DNA from: CAYNWK01 sp964400875
GTDB lineage: Bacteria; Chloroflexota; Anaerolineae; Anaerolineales; UBA4823
Reading direction: 5' to 3'
Assembly: GCA_964400875.1 (NCBI GenBank)
Contig: CAYNWK010000041.1
Location: 1 to 31,705, forward strand
DNA length: 31,705 nt
Shown: positions 1 to 8,504 of the stretch, piece by piece
Layout of the letters: the number at the start of each line of letters is the position of its first letter
Position numbering within the stretch: position 1 is the stretch's first letter
The notes under the pieces: model-generated
Told to the model about the DNA's origin: nothing
What the model saw: only the letters and a program-made list of their open reading frames with translations
The model's database searches: none
Position numbers and translations under genes: made by a program

Positions 1-128
1 CCATCCCGAATAAGGCGGATGTCAACCAGATCGTCCTGGATGCAGTTCAACAAGCGCTTTTCAACAACGTTGACCCGCAAACAGCGCTATCTGATGCCGT
101 GGAACAGGCAAACGCCTTGCTGCCATAG
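1..128 (+). CDS. C-terminal end of a sugar ABC transporter solute-binding protein (partial)
   Basis: Only the last 41 complete codons are visible, read from base 3 to the TAG at 126-128; the gene begins left of the window. The visible peptide is helical (motifs DAVQQALF and LSDAVEQANALL), typical of the last helix of carbohydrate-binding extracellular proteins (family 1, MalE/UgpB type), which often ends in a run like 'A.A.N.LL'. The call rests mainly on position: it lies directly upstream of two binding-protein-dependent permeases on the same strand. It would be the extracytoplasmic receptor of that importer, with a sugar ligand that cannot be read from this fragment. Confidence 0.6.
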   Translation, partial: IPNKADVNQIVLDAVQQALFNNVDPQTALSDAVEQANALLP

Positions 129-146
129 CGTCGTTCGAAACATGCA

Positions 147-182
147 GTGGAGCGCCGCCGCTTCCAATCGGCGGCGCTCCAC
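147..182 (+). repeat. Perfect 14-bp inverted repeat between solute-binding protein and permease genes
   Basis: Bases 147-160 (GTGGAGCGCCGCCG) are exactly complementary to 169-182, around an 8-nt loop. The stem is very GC-rich, lies 18 bp after the binding-protein stop and ends 36 bp before the permease ATG. No T-run follows, so it is not a classic terminator. In sugar ABC operons a stem at this place often protects or partly terminates the abundant binding-protein mRNA, giving more receptor than permease. That role is inferred; the structure itself is directly visible. Confidence 0.75.
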
Positions 183-218
183 ATCCGCCCGCAGAACTAT
201 AATACCGGCCAAGCCCTC

Positions 219-1097
219 ATGAATAAGAAATTCTCCCCAACCCCGTACTTATTCCTTGCGCCTGCTTTGATCGTCATCATTATCTTCGTCCTCTACCCGA
301 TCGGCGCAGTCGTTTATTACAGTTTTACCGATTACAACATCGTTACCCCGCCGGTATGGGTTGGGCTTCGAAATTACCAGCAGTTAGCCGACGACCCGCT
401 CTTTTGGGGCGCACTGAAACGCTCCTTAATTTATTTGTTGGTTACGCCGACGTTGATTATCTTATCTGTCCTGCTGGCCATCGTCGTCAATCGGAAATTA
501 CCCGGTATCAGCGCCTTCCGGACTATGTTCTTCATCCCAGTCATCAGTGGGAGTATTGCGGTAGGCATCGCCTGGCGCTTGATGTTGGATACCAACGGAA
601 TCATTAATGGGGTGTTGGTCTCGATGGGTTTCATCGAAAACCCGATTCAATGGCTGGCAGAACCAAAATTTACCTTACCAATCGCGATGTTGTTGACCAT
701 CTGGCTGGGGCTCGGTTATTACATGATGATCTTCCTCGCCGGGCTGCAGAACATCCCGGAGGAGCTTTACGACTCCGCGCTGATCGACGGCTGTAACTCC
801 TGGCAGAAGCACTGGTACGTCAGCCTGCCTGGGCTGAGACCACAAATTACCTTCGTGGCAGTCATATCTAGTTTAGCTGCCTTGCAAGTCTTCAATGAAA
901 TTTACACCCTCACCGGTGGGCTCGGCGGCATCCTGCACAGCGGTGAGACAGTGGTTTTTTACCTTTGGCGTCAGGCATTTCGTTTGAACCATGCAGGGAT
1001 GGCTTCGGCGATTGCGATGGTACTCCTGGTAATCACATTGTTATTTTCCGTTATGAACATTCGCATGTTAGAACGCGGAACTGAGGCGGAAACATGA
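219..1097 (+). CDS. Sugar ABC transporter permease, MalF/UgpA type
   Basis: A 292-aa inner-membrane permease subunit of a binding-protein-dependent carbohydrate importer. The start is taken at ATG 219, which places the first membrane helix (PYLFLAPALIVIIIFVLYPIG) right at the N-terminus; the frame is open further upstream, but that stretch encodes the intergenic hairpin. About six hydrophobic segments are seen. The EAA loop that docks on the ATPase is recognisable near residue 200 (ALIDGCNSWQKHWYVSLPGL). No good ribosome-binding site precedes the ATG. The gene overlaps the next permease by 4 bp (ATGA), so the two are translationally coupled and presumably form a heterodimer. No ATPase gene is present in the window; a shared MsmK/UgpC-type ATPase encoded elsewhere is likely. 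Confidence 0.93.
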   Translation: MNKKFSPTPYLFLAPALIVIIIFVLYPIGAVVYYSFTDYNIVTPPVWVGLRNYQQLADDPLFWGALKRSLIYLLVTPTLIILSVLLAIVVNRKLPGISAFRTMFFIPVISGSIAVGIAWRLMLDTNGIINGVLVSMGFIENPIQWLAEPKFTLPIAMLLTIWLGLGYYMMIFLAGLQNIPEELYDSALIDGCNSWQKHWYVSLPGLRPQITFVAVISSLAALQVFNEIYTLTGGLGGILHSGETVVFYLWRQAFRLNHAGMASAIAMVLLVITLLFSVMNIRMLERGTEAET

Positions 1098-1978
1098 TTC
1101 AGGCATTATCCCGAAACCGGGAACAGGCCCAAAAAGCGCACAATGCCGCAGTGATCAATCGCCTCACCGAGCGTATCGTGCTCTATGCGATCCTTTGTTC
1201 AGTCGCCGTAATTACGATTTTTCCCTTTGTATGGGTGATTTTCACCTCCTTTAAGGGCCCGAAGGATGCCATCTTCTCCGTTCCGCCGCAGCTTATCCCG
1301 CAGGATCCGTCGGTTGACAACTATCTGCGAGTTTGGGACCAGCTGCCAGTCTGGAGATTTTATCTGAACAGCATCATGGTAACCTTTGGGATCGTGATCT
1401 TCAACGTCCTGTTTTGCGCTTTGGCAGCTTATCCATTGGCCAAGATGAACTTCAAAGGGCGTGAAGCAATTTTCTATGGGCTCCTGGCAACCTATATTGT
1501 GCCGCCCGTCTTGACCTCTATCCCCAGTTTTGTCCTGGCAGTTAAAGTCTTCAATTACTATGACAAAATTCAATCGGTCATCTTTCCTTACCTGGCGACC
1601 GTGTTAAGTATCTTTCTGCTCAGGCAAGCATTCAAAAGCGTGCCGGATGACTTGATCGATGCAGCCCGTACAGATGGAGCCGGCGAACTACGTATCTGGT
1701 GGAGCATCTTGCTGCCGGTGATCCGCCCCTCCCTGGCGACCGTGGCGATAATCACTTTTGTCGAACAGTGGAATAATTTCTTTTGGCCTTCCCTGATGCT
1801 GCACACCCGGGAGAATATGACCTTGCAAGTCGGCCTGGTCGCCTTGCAAGGCGCCTTCGCCAATGATTCACGAGGCGTGGCGGCTGGTGTGGTCATGACA
1901 GTCATTCCGATGATCCTTTTCTTCATGGCATTACAGCGTCAGTTCATCCAGGGGCTCACCGGAGCAGTGAAAGGCTAG
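1094..1978 (+). CDS. Sugar ABC transporter permease, MalG/UgpE type
   Basis: A 294-aa partner permease starting at an ATG that overlaps the previous stop (ATGA). It has an N-terminal cytoplasmic stretch of about 30 residues before the first helix (ILCSVAVITIFPFVWVIFTSF), five further hydrophobic segments, and a canonical EAA loop (DLIDAARTDGAGELRIWWSILLP), which contacts the nucleotide-binding subunit. This is the length and layout of the MalG/AraQ/UgpE family. It ends with TAG at 1976-1978, immediately followed by the ATG of the hexosaminidase. The enzymes encoded downstream suggest that the imported substrate is an N-acetylglucosamine-containing saccharide such as chitobiose or a cell-wall fragment; this is inferred from context. 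Confidence 0.94.
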   Translation: MIQALSRNREQAQKAHNAAVINRLTERIVLYAILCSVAVITIFPFVWVIFTSFKGPKDAIFSVPPQLIPQDPSVDNYLRVWDQLPVWRFYLNSIMVTFGIVIFNVLFCALAAYPLAKMNFKGREAIFYGLLATYIVPPVLTSIPSFVLAVKVFNYYDKIQSVIFPYLATVLSIFLLRQAFKSVPDDLIDAARTDGAGELRIWWSILLPVIRPSLATVAIITFVEQWNNFFWPSLMLHTRENMTLQVGLVALQGAFANDSRGVAAGVVMTVIPMILFFMALQRQFIQGLTGAVKG

Positions 1979-3580
1979 ATGCGTCCACTCGCGCTTGATG
2001 GTGTTGTAGGCCAAAAGATCCTGGGATCGTTTACCGGAAAAGAGGATTTCCCGGAAGCGATGGGCGCGGCGATCCGCCAGGGGGAGGTCGGTGGGATCAC
2101 GTTATTCCGCCACGCCAACATCGATCGACCAGAGCAGGTGCGCGCTTTAACCACCAGCCTCCAAGACCTTGCTATCAAAGCGAAACAACCAATCTTGATC
2201 ATCGCCGCGGACCAGGAAGGAGGCCAGTTAATGGCGGTAGAGCAGGGCGCAACTCGCTTCCCTGGCAACCTGGCCCTGGGAGCGACCCGATCTACCGAGC
2301 TGACTTACCAGGTGGGGTATGCGCTCGGCCGCGAGCTGGCAGCGATGGGCATAAACGTCAACTATGCCCCGGTCTGTGACGTAAACGTCAACCCGGAAAA
2401 TCCCGTCATTGGAACCCGCTCTTTTGGAGAAGACCCGCAGCTGGTCTCCCGCCTGGCCGCGGCCCAGATCGCCGGACTGCAAGCTGCCGGCGTCGCAGCG
2501 ACCGCCAAGCATTTCCCAGGTCATGGGGACACGGCCAGCGATTCTCACTTCGGAACGCCGCAGGTAAACCATGCGCGTGAGCGCCTGCACGAGGTGGAGT
2601 TGCTCTCCTTCGAAACGGCGATCGCGTCTGACGTAAAGTTGGTTATGAGCGCGCATATCGCCTTACCGGCGCTTACAGGCGATCCATCACTCCCGGCTAC
2701 CCTGTCCCCTCAAGTGTTGAGGGGTTTGCTCCGGGATGAGATGAAGTTTACTGGGGTCATCGTGAGTGATGCGTTGGATATGCGGGCGATTGGACAGGGA
2801 GACAAACTGGCCAGCGAAGCGATCGCTGCGATCTCGGCCGGAGTCGATCTGCTGCTGTTCCAGCACCCACAGGAAGTTCTCAACGCAGTATTCCGCGCTA
2901 TCGTGGAAGCCTGCCGGCGAGGCGATCTGGACGAAAGAGATCTTCGAGCTTCTGCAGCACGCGTCTTGAACTTAAAAGCCTGGCTGGCTGCGCAAACTCA
3001 ACCGGACCTGTCGGTGGTCGGCTGCTCCGAGCACCAGGCGCTCGCATTAGAAGTAGCACAGCATGCGCTTACCCTGGTGCGCGATCACCAGGGCTTGCTG
3101 CCGTTATCCCTGGATGCGGAGCAACGCGTTGGCGTGTTTCTGCCCCAACCGGAGGATTTGACACCGGCCGATACCTCTTCGTACGTCACTCCGGATCTGG
3201 CCAGTTATCTACGCAGCTACCATCCGCAGGTTGACCAGTGGATCTACCCGCTTTCCTCCTCACCTGAGGAACGCGCGCGATTGACCGAAGGAGCCAGGGA
3301 ATACGACCTGCTGATCGTCGGGACCATCGACGCCAAAAATCAACCTCATCAGGTTGAGCTGGTCAAAGGATTAGCAGCACTGGAAATCCCCCTTATCGTT
3401 GCAGCGCTGCGGATGCCGTACGATCTGGTTTCGTTCCCAGAAGTAAGCACCTACCTGTGTACGTATTCCGTGCAGCCGCCGGCTATGCAAGCCTTAGCGC
3501 AGGGGCTTTTTGGAGAGATACCATGGCGGGGGCAGCTACCTGTCACTATCCCGGGTATGTGGGTCGAGGAAGAGCCGTGA
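1979..3580 (+). CDS. nagZ: Beta-N-acetylhexosaminidase, GH3 family (NagZ-like, two-domain)
   Basis: A 533-aa enzyme whose ATG abuts the preceding TAG with no gap. Residues 1-330 form a GH3 TIM barrel: DQEGG at 78-82, the NagZ signature KHFPGHGDTASDSH at 177-190 (its His/Asp pair replaces the usual GH3 general acid) and SDALDM at 263-268, with Asp264 the expected nucleophile. Residues from about 350 form a second alpha/beta GH3 C domain, absent from the 341-aa E. coli NagZ but present in longer Gram-positive relatives. There is no signal peptide, so it acts in the cytoplasm on imported oligosaccharide, releasing GlcNAc (or GlcNAc-1-P if it is a phosphorylase, a known activity in this family). 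The next gene starts within its last codons (GTGA). Confidence 0.9.
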   Translation: MRPLALDGVVGQKILGSFTGKEDFPEAMGAAIRQGEVGGITLFRHANIDRPEQVRALTTSLQDLAIKAKQPILIIAADQEGGQLMAVEQGATRFPGNLALGATRSTELTYQVGYALGRELAAMGINVNYAPVCDVNVNPENPVIGTRSFGEDPQLVSRLAAAQIAGLQAAGVAATAKHFPGHGDTASDSHFGTPQVNHARERLHEVELLSFETAIASDVKLVMSAHIALPALTGDPSLPATLSPQVLRGLLRDEMKFTGVIVSDALDMRAIGQGDKLASEAIAAISAGVDLLLFQHPQEVLNAVFRAIVEACRRGDLDERDLRASAARVLNLKAWLAAQTQPDLSVVGCSEHQALALEVAQHALTLVRDHQGLLPLSLDAEQRVGVFLPQPEDLTPADTSSYVTPDLASYLRSYHPQVDQWIYPLSSSPEERARLTEGAREYDLLIVGTIDAKNQPHQVELVKGLAALEIPLIVAALRMPYDLVSFPEVSTYLCTYSVQPPAMQALAQGLFGEIPWRGQLPVTIPGMWVEEEP

Positions 3581-4746
3581 CTTGTTTGCGCAATGTAACG
3601 CTGCTGATGCCATCTGGCTTTATTGAAAATGGGGCTCTTCGCTGGCAGGGAGAACATATTGTCGCTGCCGGACCTGACGATGAGGTGACCTGTGCAGCCG
3701 AGGATGAAGTTCTTGATGGCGGCGGGAATTACCTGGTCCCAGGGTTCGTAGACCTGCAAATAAACGGAGGCTTCGGGATCGATTTCACGGCCGATCCGGC
3801 TTCGATCTGGCAGGTTGACGAGCAATTACCGAAATATGGGGTGACTGCGTTCCTGCCGACGATCGTTTCATCCCCTTTCTCCGTCATTGAGGCAGCCCGG
3901 CATGCCCTGCAGGAAGGCATCCCTGAGCATTACCATGGTGCGAGGCCGTTGGGTTTGCACCTGGAAGGTCCTTTTCTCAATCCGCAAAAGTGCGGCGCGC
4001 ATAATTCCGCACATTTGCGTGACCCCGAATTGACGCTGGTAGCGGATTGGATGCCCAATCGAGGCGTTCACATGGCAACCCTGGCACCGGAACTGCCGGG
4101 CGCGCACGCGATGATTGAGAAGCTTACGAGCCAGGAGGTCCTGGTGGCAGCCGGTCATTCGATGGCAAGCTACGTTGAAGGGCAGGCCGGTTTGGAAGCC
4201 GGAATTAAATACGGTACTCACATGTTCAACGCCATGCCCTCACTCGATCACCGAGAGCCTGGTTTGGTCGGTGCCCTGCTGGATTCGCCTGGTGCAATCG
4301 TGGGCTTGATTGCGGATGGTATTCACCTACACCCGGCGGTAATTGCGATGGTATACCGCCTGGTAGGCCCTGACCGGATCTCTTTAGTCACGGATGCGAT
4401 GGCCGGACTCGGCATGCCCCAGGGGCGCTACCGCTTGGGCGAGCAAGACGTAACTGTAGGGGAAAATTCAGCACGACTGGCGGATGGCCGTCTGGCTGGC
4501 AGTGTGTTGAGTTTGAACCAGGCTGTGAAAAATTTTATCCAGTTCACCGGGTGTTCGCTTGACAAGGCTATCGCCACAGTAACCTGCGTGCCCGCCCGCC
4601 TGCTCAGCCTAGACGATCGCCTGGGATTGATTGCGCCGGGATATTGGGCGGATTTAACCCTGCTGTCTAAGGATTTGGAGGTCGTTGCTACCTTCGTCCA
4701 AGGCCGGTTGGTTTTCCGGACAGAAGGGTTGGCGTGGAGCGTGTGA
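3577..4746 (+). CDS. nagA: N-acetylglucosamine-6-phosphate deacetylase
   Basis: A 389-aa amidohydrolase-fold enzyme that removes acetate from GlcNAc-6-P to give GlcN-6-P. The GTG at 3577 is chosen: it overlaps the hexosaminidase stop as GTGA, has GAGGA at 3566-3570 with 6-nt spacing, and puts the first beta strand (TCLRNVTLL) at the N-terminus; the open frame upstream has no family character. Landmarks in this numbering are PGFVDLQINGGFG near 55-66 (Gln-x-Asn instead of His-x-His, as in E. coli NagA), HLEGPF with metal ligand Glu130, AAGHS with His194, GTHMFNAM with His215, DGIHLHP with His250, and TDAMAG with catalytic Asp273. All the key residues are present. It ends one base before the next ATG. 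Confidence 0.95.
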   Translation: MTCLRNVTLLMPSGFIENGALRWQGEHIVAAGPDDEVTCAAEDEVLDGGGNYLVPGFVDLQINGGFGIDFTADPASIWQVDEQLPKYGVTAFLPTIVSSPFSVIEAARHALQEGIPEHYHGARPLGLHLEGPFLNPQKCGAHNSAHLRDPELTLVADWMPNRGVHMATLAPELPGAHAMIEKLTSQEVLVAAGHSMASYVEGQAGLEAGIKYGTHMFNAMPSLDHREPGLVGALLDSPGAIVGLIADGIHLHPAVIAMVYRLVGPDRISLVTDAMAGLGMPQGRYRLGEQDVTVGENSARLADGRLAGSVLSLNQAVKNFIQFTGCSLDKAIATVTCVPARLLSLDDRLGLIAPGYWADLTLLSKDLEVVATFVQGRLVFRTEGLAWSV

Positions 4747-4747
4747 G

Positions 4748-5788
4748 ATGGGTATGCTCGATGAGATTTACGAACAACCTCAAGTTCTGCAAGGTTTGAT
4801 TGATTCCAACCTTGGCCGAATTCGGCAGGCAGCCCGGACCATTCAAGACCGCCAGGTGGACTATGTTTTTTTGGCGGCGCGGGGGACCTCGGACAACGCC
4901 GGGGTATATGCACAGTACCTGTTGGGTTCGATGGTTGGATTACCTGTTGCTTTCGCCGCGCCTTCCCTTTTCACTATGTACGACGAACCGCCGCGTTTGC
5001 GGCATGCACTCGTTTTGGGCATCTCCCAATCGGGACAATCGCCGGATATCGTTCAGGTCTTGGCGGAAGGTCGCCGGCAGGGCGCGTTGACCCTTGCCCT
5101 GACCAACGACGGCGGCTCTCCCCTGGCCCAGACTGCCGATCTCGTTCTGGAGCTTAGCGCCGGCAAGGAGATTGCCGTTGCTGCGACCAAGACTTACACA
5201 GCCGAGTTAATGACCCTGGCCTTACTATCCGCAGCCTTGAACGGGGAGGTCCAGGCCCGGATCGATGAACTGATGAAGATTCCCCCTGCGGTGCTGTCGG
5301 TCTTCGAGCACCGGGTAATGTTCGAACAGCTTGCCGGTCATTTCAAAGAGATGAAGAACTGCGTGGTGCTCGGTCGGGGCTACAACTATGCCACTGCTTT
5401 AGAATGGGCTTTGAAGATTAAAGAGTTAGCTTATACCCTGGCATATCCTTTCTCTCCGGCGGATTTCCAACATGGTCCGATCGCCTTGCTAGAACCGGGA
5501 TTTCCCGTATTGGCAGTCGCCCCTGGCAGAGCGACCCGGGCCGATTTTATTAATCTTTTGAGTTTCATCACCAAGGAACGCAAAGTTGATCTGCTGGTTA
5601 TTTCGGATCAGGAGGAAGCCTCAGGATTTACTCCGGCGGTGTATTCCCTGCCGCGCGGACTGGCCGAGTGGTCCACGCCTATCCTGAGCATCGTCCCGGC
5701 CCAGTTATTCAGCTACTACTTGGCGCAGCAAAAAGGATTGGATACCGAGAAGCCGCGCGGTCTACAAAAAGTTACCCTGACGCGCTGA
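4748..5788 (+). CDS. Double-SIS sugar-phosphate isomerase, probable glucosamine-6-phosphate deaminase (NagB-II/GlmD type)
   Basis: A 346-aa protein with two SIS domains and no glutaminase domain, corresponding to the isomerase half of GlmS. The start at ATG 4748 has GGAG at 4736-4739; ATG 4754 is a possible alternative. Visible motifs are RGTSDNAG (45-52), GISQSGQSPD (91-100), the second-domain GRGYNYATALEWALKIKE (209-226), the FQHGP loop (240-244), and a C-terminal KPRGLQKVT similar to the GlmS tail. Next to nagA, the natural role is conversion of GlcN-6-P to fructose-6-P plus ammonia, replacing the unrelated NagB. An AgaS- or FrlB-like deaminase/deglycase on another amino sugar cannot be excluded. 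It is the last gene of the operon, convergent with recJ; the 53-bp gap holds no clear terminator. Confidence 0.85.
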   Translation: MGMLDEIYEQPQVLQGLIDSNLGRIRQAARTIQDRQVDYVFLAARGTSDNAGVYAQYLLGSMVGLPVAFAAPSLFTMYDEPPRLRHALVLGISQSGQSPDIVQVLAEGRRQGALTLALTNDGGSPLAQTADLVLELSAGKEIAVAATKTYTAELMTLALLSAALNGEVQARIDELMKIPPAVLSVFEHRVMFEQLAGHFKEMKNCVVLGRGYNYATALEWALKIKELAYTLAYPFSPADFQHGPIALLEPGFPVLAVAPGRATRADFINLLSFITKERKVDLLVISDQEEASGFTPAVYSLPRGLAEWSTPILSIVPAQLFSYYLAQQKGLDTEKPRGLQKVTLTR

Positions 5789-5841
5789 ATCAAATCGTCT
5801 TGACTCCAGGCTGTTCGTGGAAAGGATGGGGGAGTTGTGCG

Positions 5842-7554
5842 CTATTCCGACGGTCGCAGGTCTTTGACGTTCAGTTGCAAGGTTACCCGCCCGTTGAATT
5901 CATTTCGTTCGAACGTGTAAACCATATCCACATGTTTAGGCATCGCTTCGATCCAGTCGCCTTGCCGGAAGGCGATGGCGTCGAATGTGATCCAACCGTC
6001 GGATACGGCCAGTTTGAGATGGGCGCCCTCTCTGCCGACCGTTTTGGCGTGTTTCACCATTAACCCGCGCGATACGAAAAGTGGTTGCCTGTTCCCGTAA
6101 CCGGTGGGCTGCAGCTGATCGAGATGCCTCAAAAGCTCTGGTTTGAGTTCTCGGAGGGGAATTTCGATGTCAGCACTCAAGGTCGGCTGTAAGTCGAGTG
6201 CAGCCAATTCCCTCTCTGCAATTGACCGCAGCCGTTGCAGCAGCTCTTCCAGGCGATCGTTGCGGACCGTAAATCCCGCGGCTGCTGCGTGACCTCCGTG
6301 ATGGTCAAGCAGGTCGGCGCATTCGTCCAGCGCGGCGGTGATGTGGAATTCTGAGATGCTCCGGCAGGAGGCGCGGGTGAACTCCTCGCCCTGGTGGGCA
6401 ACGATGGCGGGCCGGTAATAAGCCTCTGTCAGCCGGGAAGCCGCTAACCCGACGACTCCAGGGTTAAAGCTCGGATGGGCGGCGAAGATCAACAACGGTT
6501 CCGGATCTTCCGCCAGTGCGAGTTCTTCCGCGTGAGCTTGAATTTCCCGGGTGATCTGCTGGCGCTCCCGGTTCTGTACATCCAGCATTTGGGCGAGCTT
6601 GCCCGCCTCCATGTAATCCCGGGTGGTCAGCAGCCGGTAGGCAGCTTCGGCAGTATCGAGCCTTCCGGCGGCGTTAAGGCGCGGACCAAGCACGAAACCG
6701 ATTTGGGTAGAGGTCACCCGCTGCGGGTCCATACCTGCGGCGCCCATCAGCGACATAATCCCCTGGCGGCGCGGGGTGCGTAGAGATTCCAATCCCTGGC
6801 GCACCAGCGTGCGGTTTTCCCCAACCAGGGGAGCCAAATCGGCAACTGTGCCGAGCGCAACCAGGTCCAGTAAATTTTCCGGGACCAGTTCACCTGGGAC
6901 CTCAACCCCGAGCGATTCAAGGTGTTCGATCAGGCCAAGCGCGAGCTTGTAAGCCAGCCCGACGCCGGCGAGGTATTTTTCTGGGTATTCATCTCCCGCT
7001 TGCTTGGGATTGATCACTGCATATGCTGGAGGCAGGGCGCTGCCAGGATGGTGGTGGTCGCTGACGATCAGATCTACGCCGAGGTCGTTGGCGTGTTCGA
7101 TCTCTGCGATGGCCCTTATCCCGCAGTCGACAGTGACGATTAAGCGCACGCCTTCCCGCTGGAGTGAATCGAGAGCTTCGAAGTTCAATCCATAGCCTTC
7201 GTCGAAGCGGTTGGGGATGTAGCCCCTTACTGCAGCCCCCAGGGCTTCCAGTACCTGAACGAGCAGCGCGGTCGCGGTCACACCATCAGCATCGTAATCG
7301 CCGTAGACCGCGATGGATTCTTCGCTTTGGATCGCCCTGGTTAAGCGGTCCGCCGCTGCGGTCACCCCGATCAGATTGTGTGGTTCTGTGCCTTCTGGGG
7401 GTTGGGCCTGGATGAAGCGTTCCGCTTCTTCCGGGGTTGGATAACCTCGGTTATATAAAATTTGGCGAAGTATAGGGGGATAGTTTCCAAGCGTTCGATC
7501 CGTTTCAGCGGGTATCCGTGGCAAAACCTGCCAGCGTTTTTTCAATACAGGCAT
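5842..7554 (-). CDS. recJ: Single-stranded-DNA-specific 5'-3' exonuclease RecJ
   Basis: A 570-aa DHH/DHHA1 nuclease used in recombination and mismatch or base-excision repair. The ATG at 7554 is chosen because MPVLKKRWQVLP matches the usual RecJ beginning and lies 4 bp after the ROK stop; upstream in-frame codons would run into the ROK gene. Metal-binding motifs are all present: VYGDYDADGVTATALL (83-98), VDCG (142-145), SDHHHP (165-170), LVALGTVADLAPL (231-243), GPRLNAAGRLDTA (290-302), and DHHA1 GGHAAAAGF (420-428). The C-terminal OB-like region holds TGYGNRQPLF (484-493). Length matches E. coli RecJ (577 aa). It is the second gene of a ROK-recJ unit with only a weak ribosome-binding site, so it probably depends on coupling. 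Confidence 0.96.
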   Translation of the reverse strand: MPVLKKRWQVLPRIPAETDRTLGNYPPILRQILYNRGYPTPEEAERFIQAQPPEGTEPHNLIGVTAAADRLTRAIQSEESIAVYGDYDADGVTATALLVQVLEALGAAVRGYIPNRFDEGYGLNFEALDSLQREGVRLIVTVDCGIRAIAEIEHANDLGVDLIVSDHHHPGSALPPAYAVINPKQAGDEYPEKYLAGVGLAYKLALGLIEHLESLGVEVPGELVPENLLDLVALGTVADLAPLVGENRTLVRQGLESLRTPRRQGIMSLMGAAGMDPQRVTSTQIGFVLGPRLNAAGRLDTAEAAYRLLTTRDYMEAGKLAQMLDVQNRERQQITREIQAHAEELALAEDPEPLLIFAAHPSFNPGVVGLAASRLTEAYYRPAIVAHQGEEFTRASCRSISEFHITAALDECADLLDHHGGHAAAAGFTVRNDRLEELLQRLRSIAERELAALDLQPTLSADIEIPLRELKPELLRHLDQLQPTGYGNRQPLFVSRGLMVKHAKTVGREGAHLKLAVSDGWITFDAIAFRQGDWIEAMPKHVDMVYTFERNEFNGRVTLQLNVKDLRPSE

Positions 7555-7558
7555 ATTA

Positions 7559-8497
7559 TTAATCTTTATGATGGGATCGGGCCAGCGCCAGCGCACCGAT
7601 AAGCCCGGCGTCATCTCCAAAGGCTGGATGCGTCAAGGTGAGGTCGTCGAGATAATGAGGGGAGATGACCTTATCCTTCAAACAGGCGCGGATCGGGTCC
7701 ATCAGCAGCCCCCCACTTTGCGAAACTCCTCCGCCGATTATCAGGATCGACGGGTTGAAGGTATGGACAAAGTCGACCAGGGCCATACCGATGTACATCC
7801 CTGCTCGTTCCAAGGCCTGCTTTGAAAGTTCATCTCCGGCGTGAGCGGCTGTGGCGATCTCTTTTGCGGTCAGGGTACGGCCCGCCGGAAGAGACGAGGA
7901 ACCACCCCTGGCGATCTCTTGTTCTACCCAGTGAGCGATAGATGGACCCGAGGCAAGGGCTTCCAGGTGGCCTCTCTGCCCGCAACCGCACACAGGCCCA
8001 TTCGGATCGACGGTCACGTGACCCAGTTCAGCGGCTAACCCGCGCACGCCCAGAAGCAGTTGGTCGTTGGCAATGATTCCGGTGCCGATGCCGGTGCTGA
8101 CGGTCATATAAAGCAGGTGATGGTGTCCCTTTCCTGCCCCGTATTGCCATTCGCCTAATGCAGCCAAATTGGCGTCATTACCCACCAAGACCGGAACGCC
8201 AAAATGCTCTTCGAACCAACTGGTGATATGCAGATCCTTCCATCCCTCGATATTCGGAGCAGTGTAGACGACGCCTTCAAATGGATTTGTCGGGCCGGGG
8301 GTGGCGATCCCGATCGCTTCAACATCTTCGTCTTCAGGCCAGATATCTCGGATCAGGGATGACAGCTTCTCAAGAGCAGGTTGATCTCCTCCTTGGGTCT
8401 TGGTTTTTTCAATTCTGACGGGTTCCAGGCTGTCTTCCCGGTAGCAAGCCGCCCGCAGGCGCGTGCCGCCGACGTCCACTGCAATGTGCGCGCTCAT
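7559..8497 (-). CDS. ROK family sugar kinase (glucokinase or N-acetylglucosamine kinase)
   Basis: A 312-aa cytoplasmic kinase. The phosphate-binding loop DVGGTRLRA is at 8-16, the catalytic Asp108 sits in GNDAN (106-110), the glycine-rich STGIGTGII is at 134-142, and the sugar-binding ELGH at 157-160 leads into the zinc-binding loop CGCGQRGHLE (170-179). In that loop the usual third cysteine is His177. ROK members phosphorylate glucose, GlcNAc, ManNAc, fructose or allose, and sequence alone does not settle which. GlcNAc is attractive because the neighbouring operon has the hexosaminidase and deacetylase but no kinase. No helix-turn-helix is present, so it is not a ROK repressor. The start ATG lies directly downstream of an extended -10 element (see promoter entry). 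Confidence 0.9.
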   Translation of the reverse strand: MSAHIAVDVGGTRLRAACYREDSLEPVRIEKTKTQGGDQPALEKLSSLIRDIWPEDEDVEAIGIATPGPTNPFEGVVYTAPNIEGWKDLHITSWFEEHFGVPVLVGNDANLAALGEWQYGAGKGHHHLLYMTVSTGIGTGIIANDQLLLGVRGLAAELGHVTVDPNGPVCGCGQRGHLEALASGPSIAHWVEQEIARGGSSSLPAGRTLTAKEIATAAHAGDELSKQALERAGMYIGMALVDFVHTFNPSILIIGGGVSQSGGLLMDPIRACLKDKVISPHYLDDLTLTHPAFGDDAGLIGALALARSHHKD

Positions 8498-8504
8498 ATC
8501 GCAA

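Noticed and set aside
198..203. TATAAT just upstream of the first permease, a possible internal promoter
   Set aside because: There is no -35 at a proper distance (the region is the hairpin arm), and the gene sits within an operon. The match alone is not enough.
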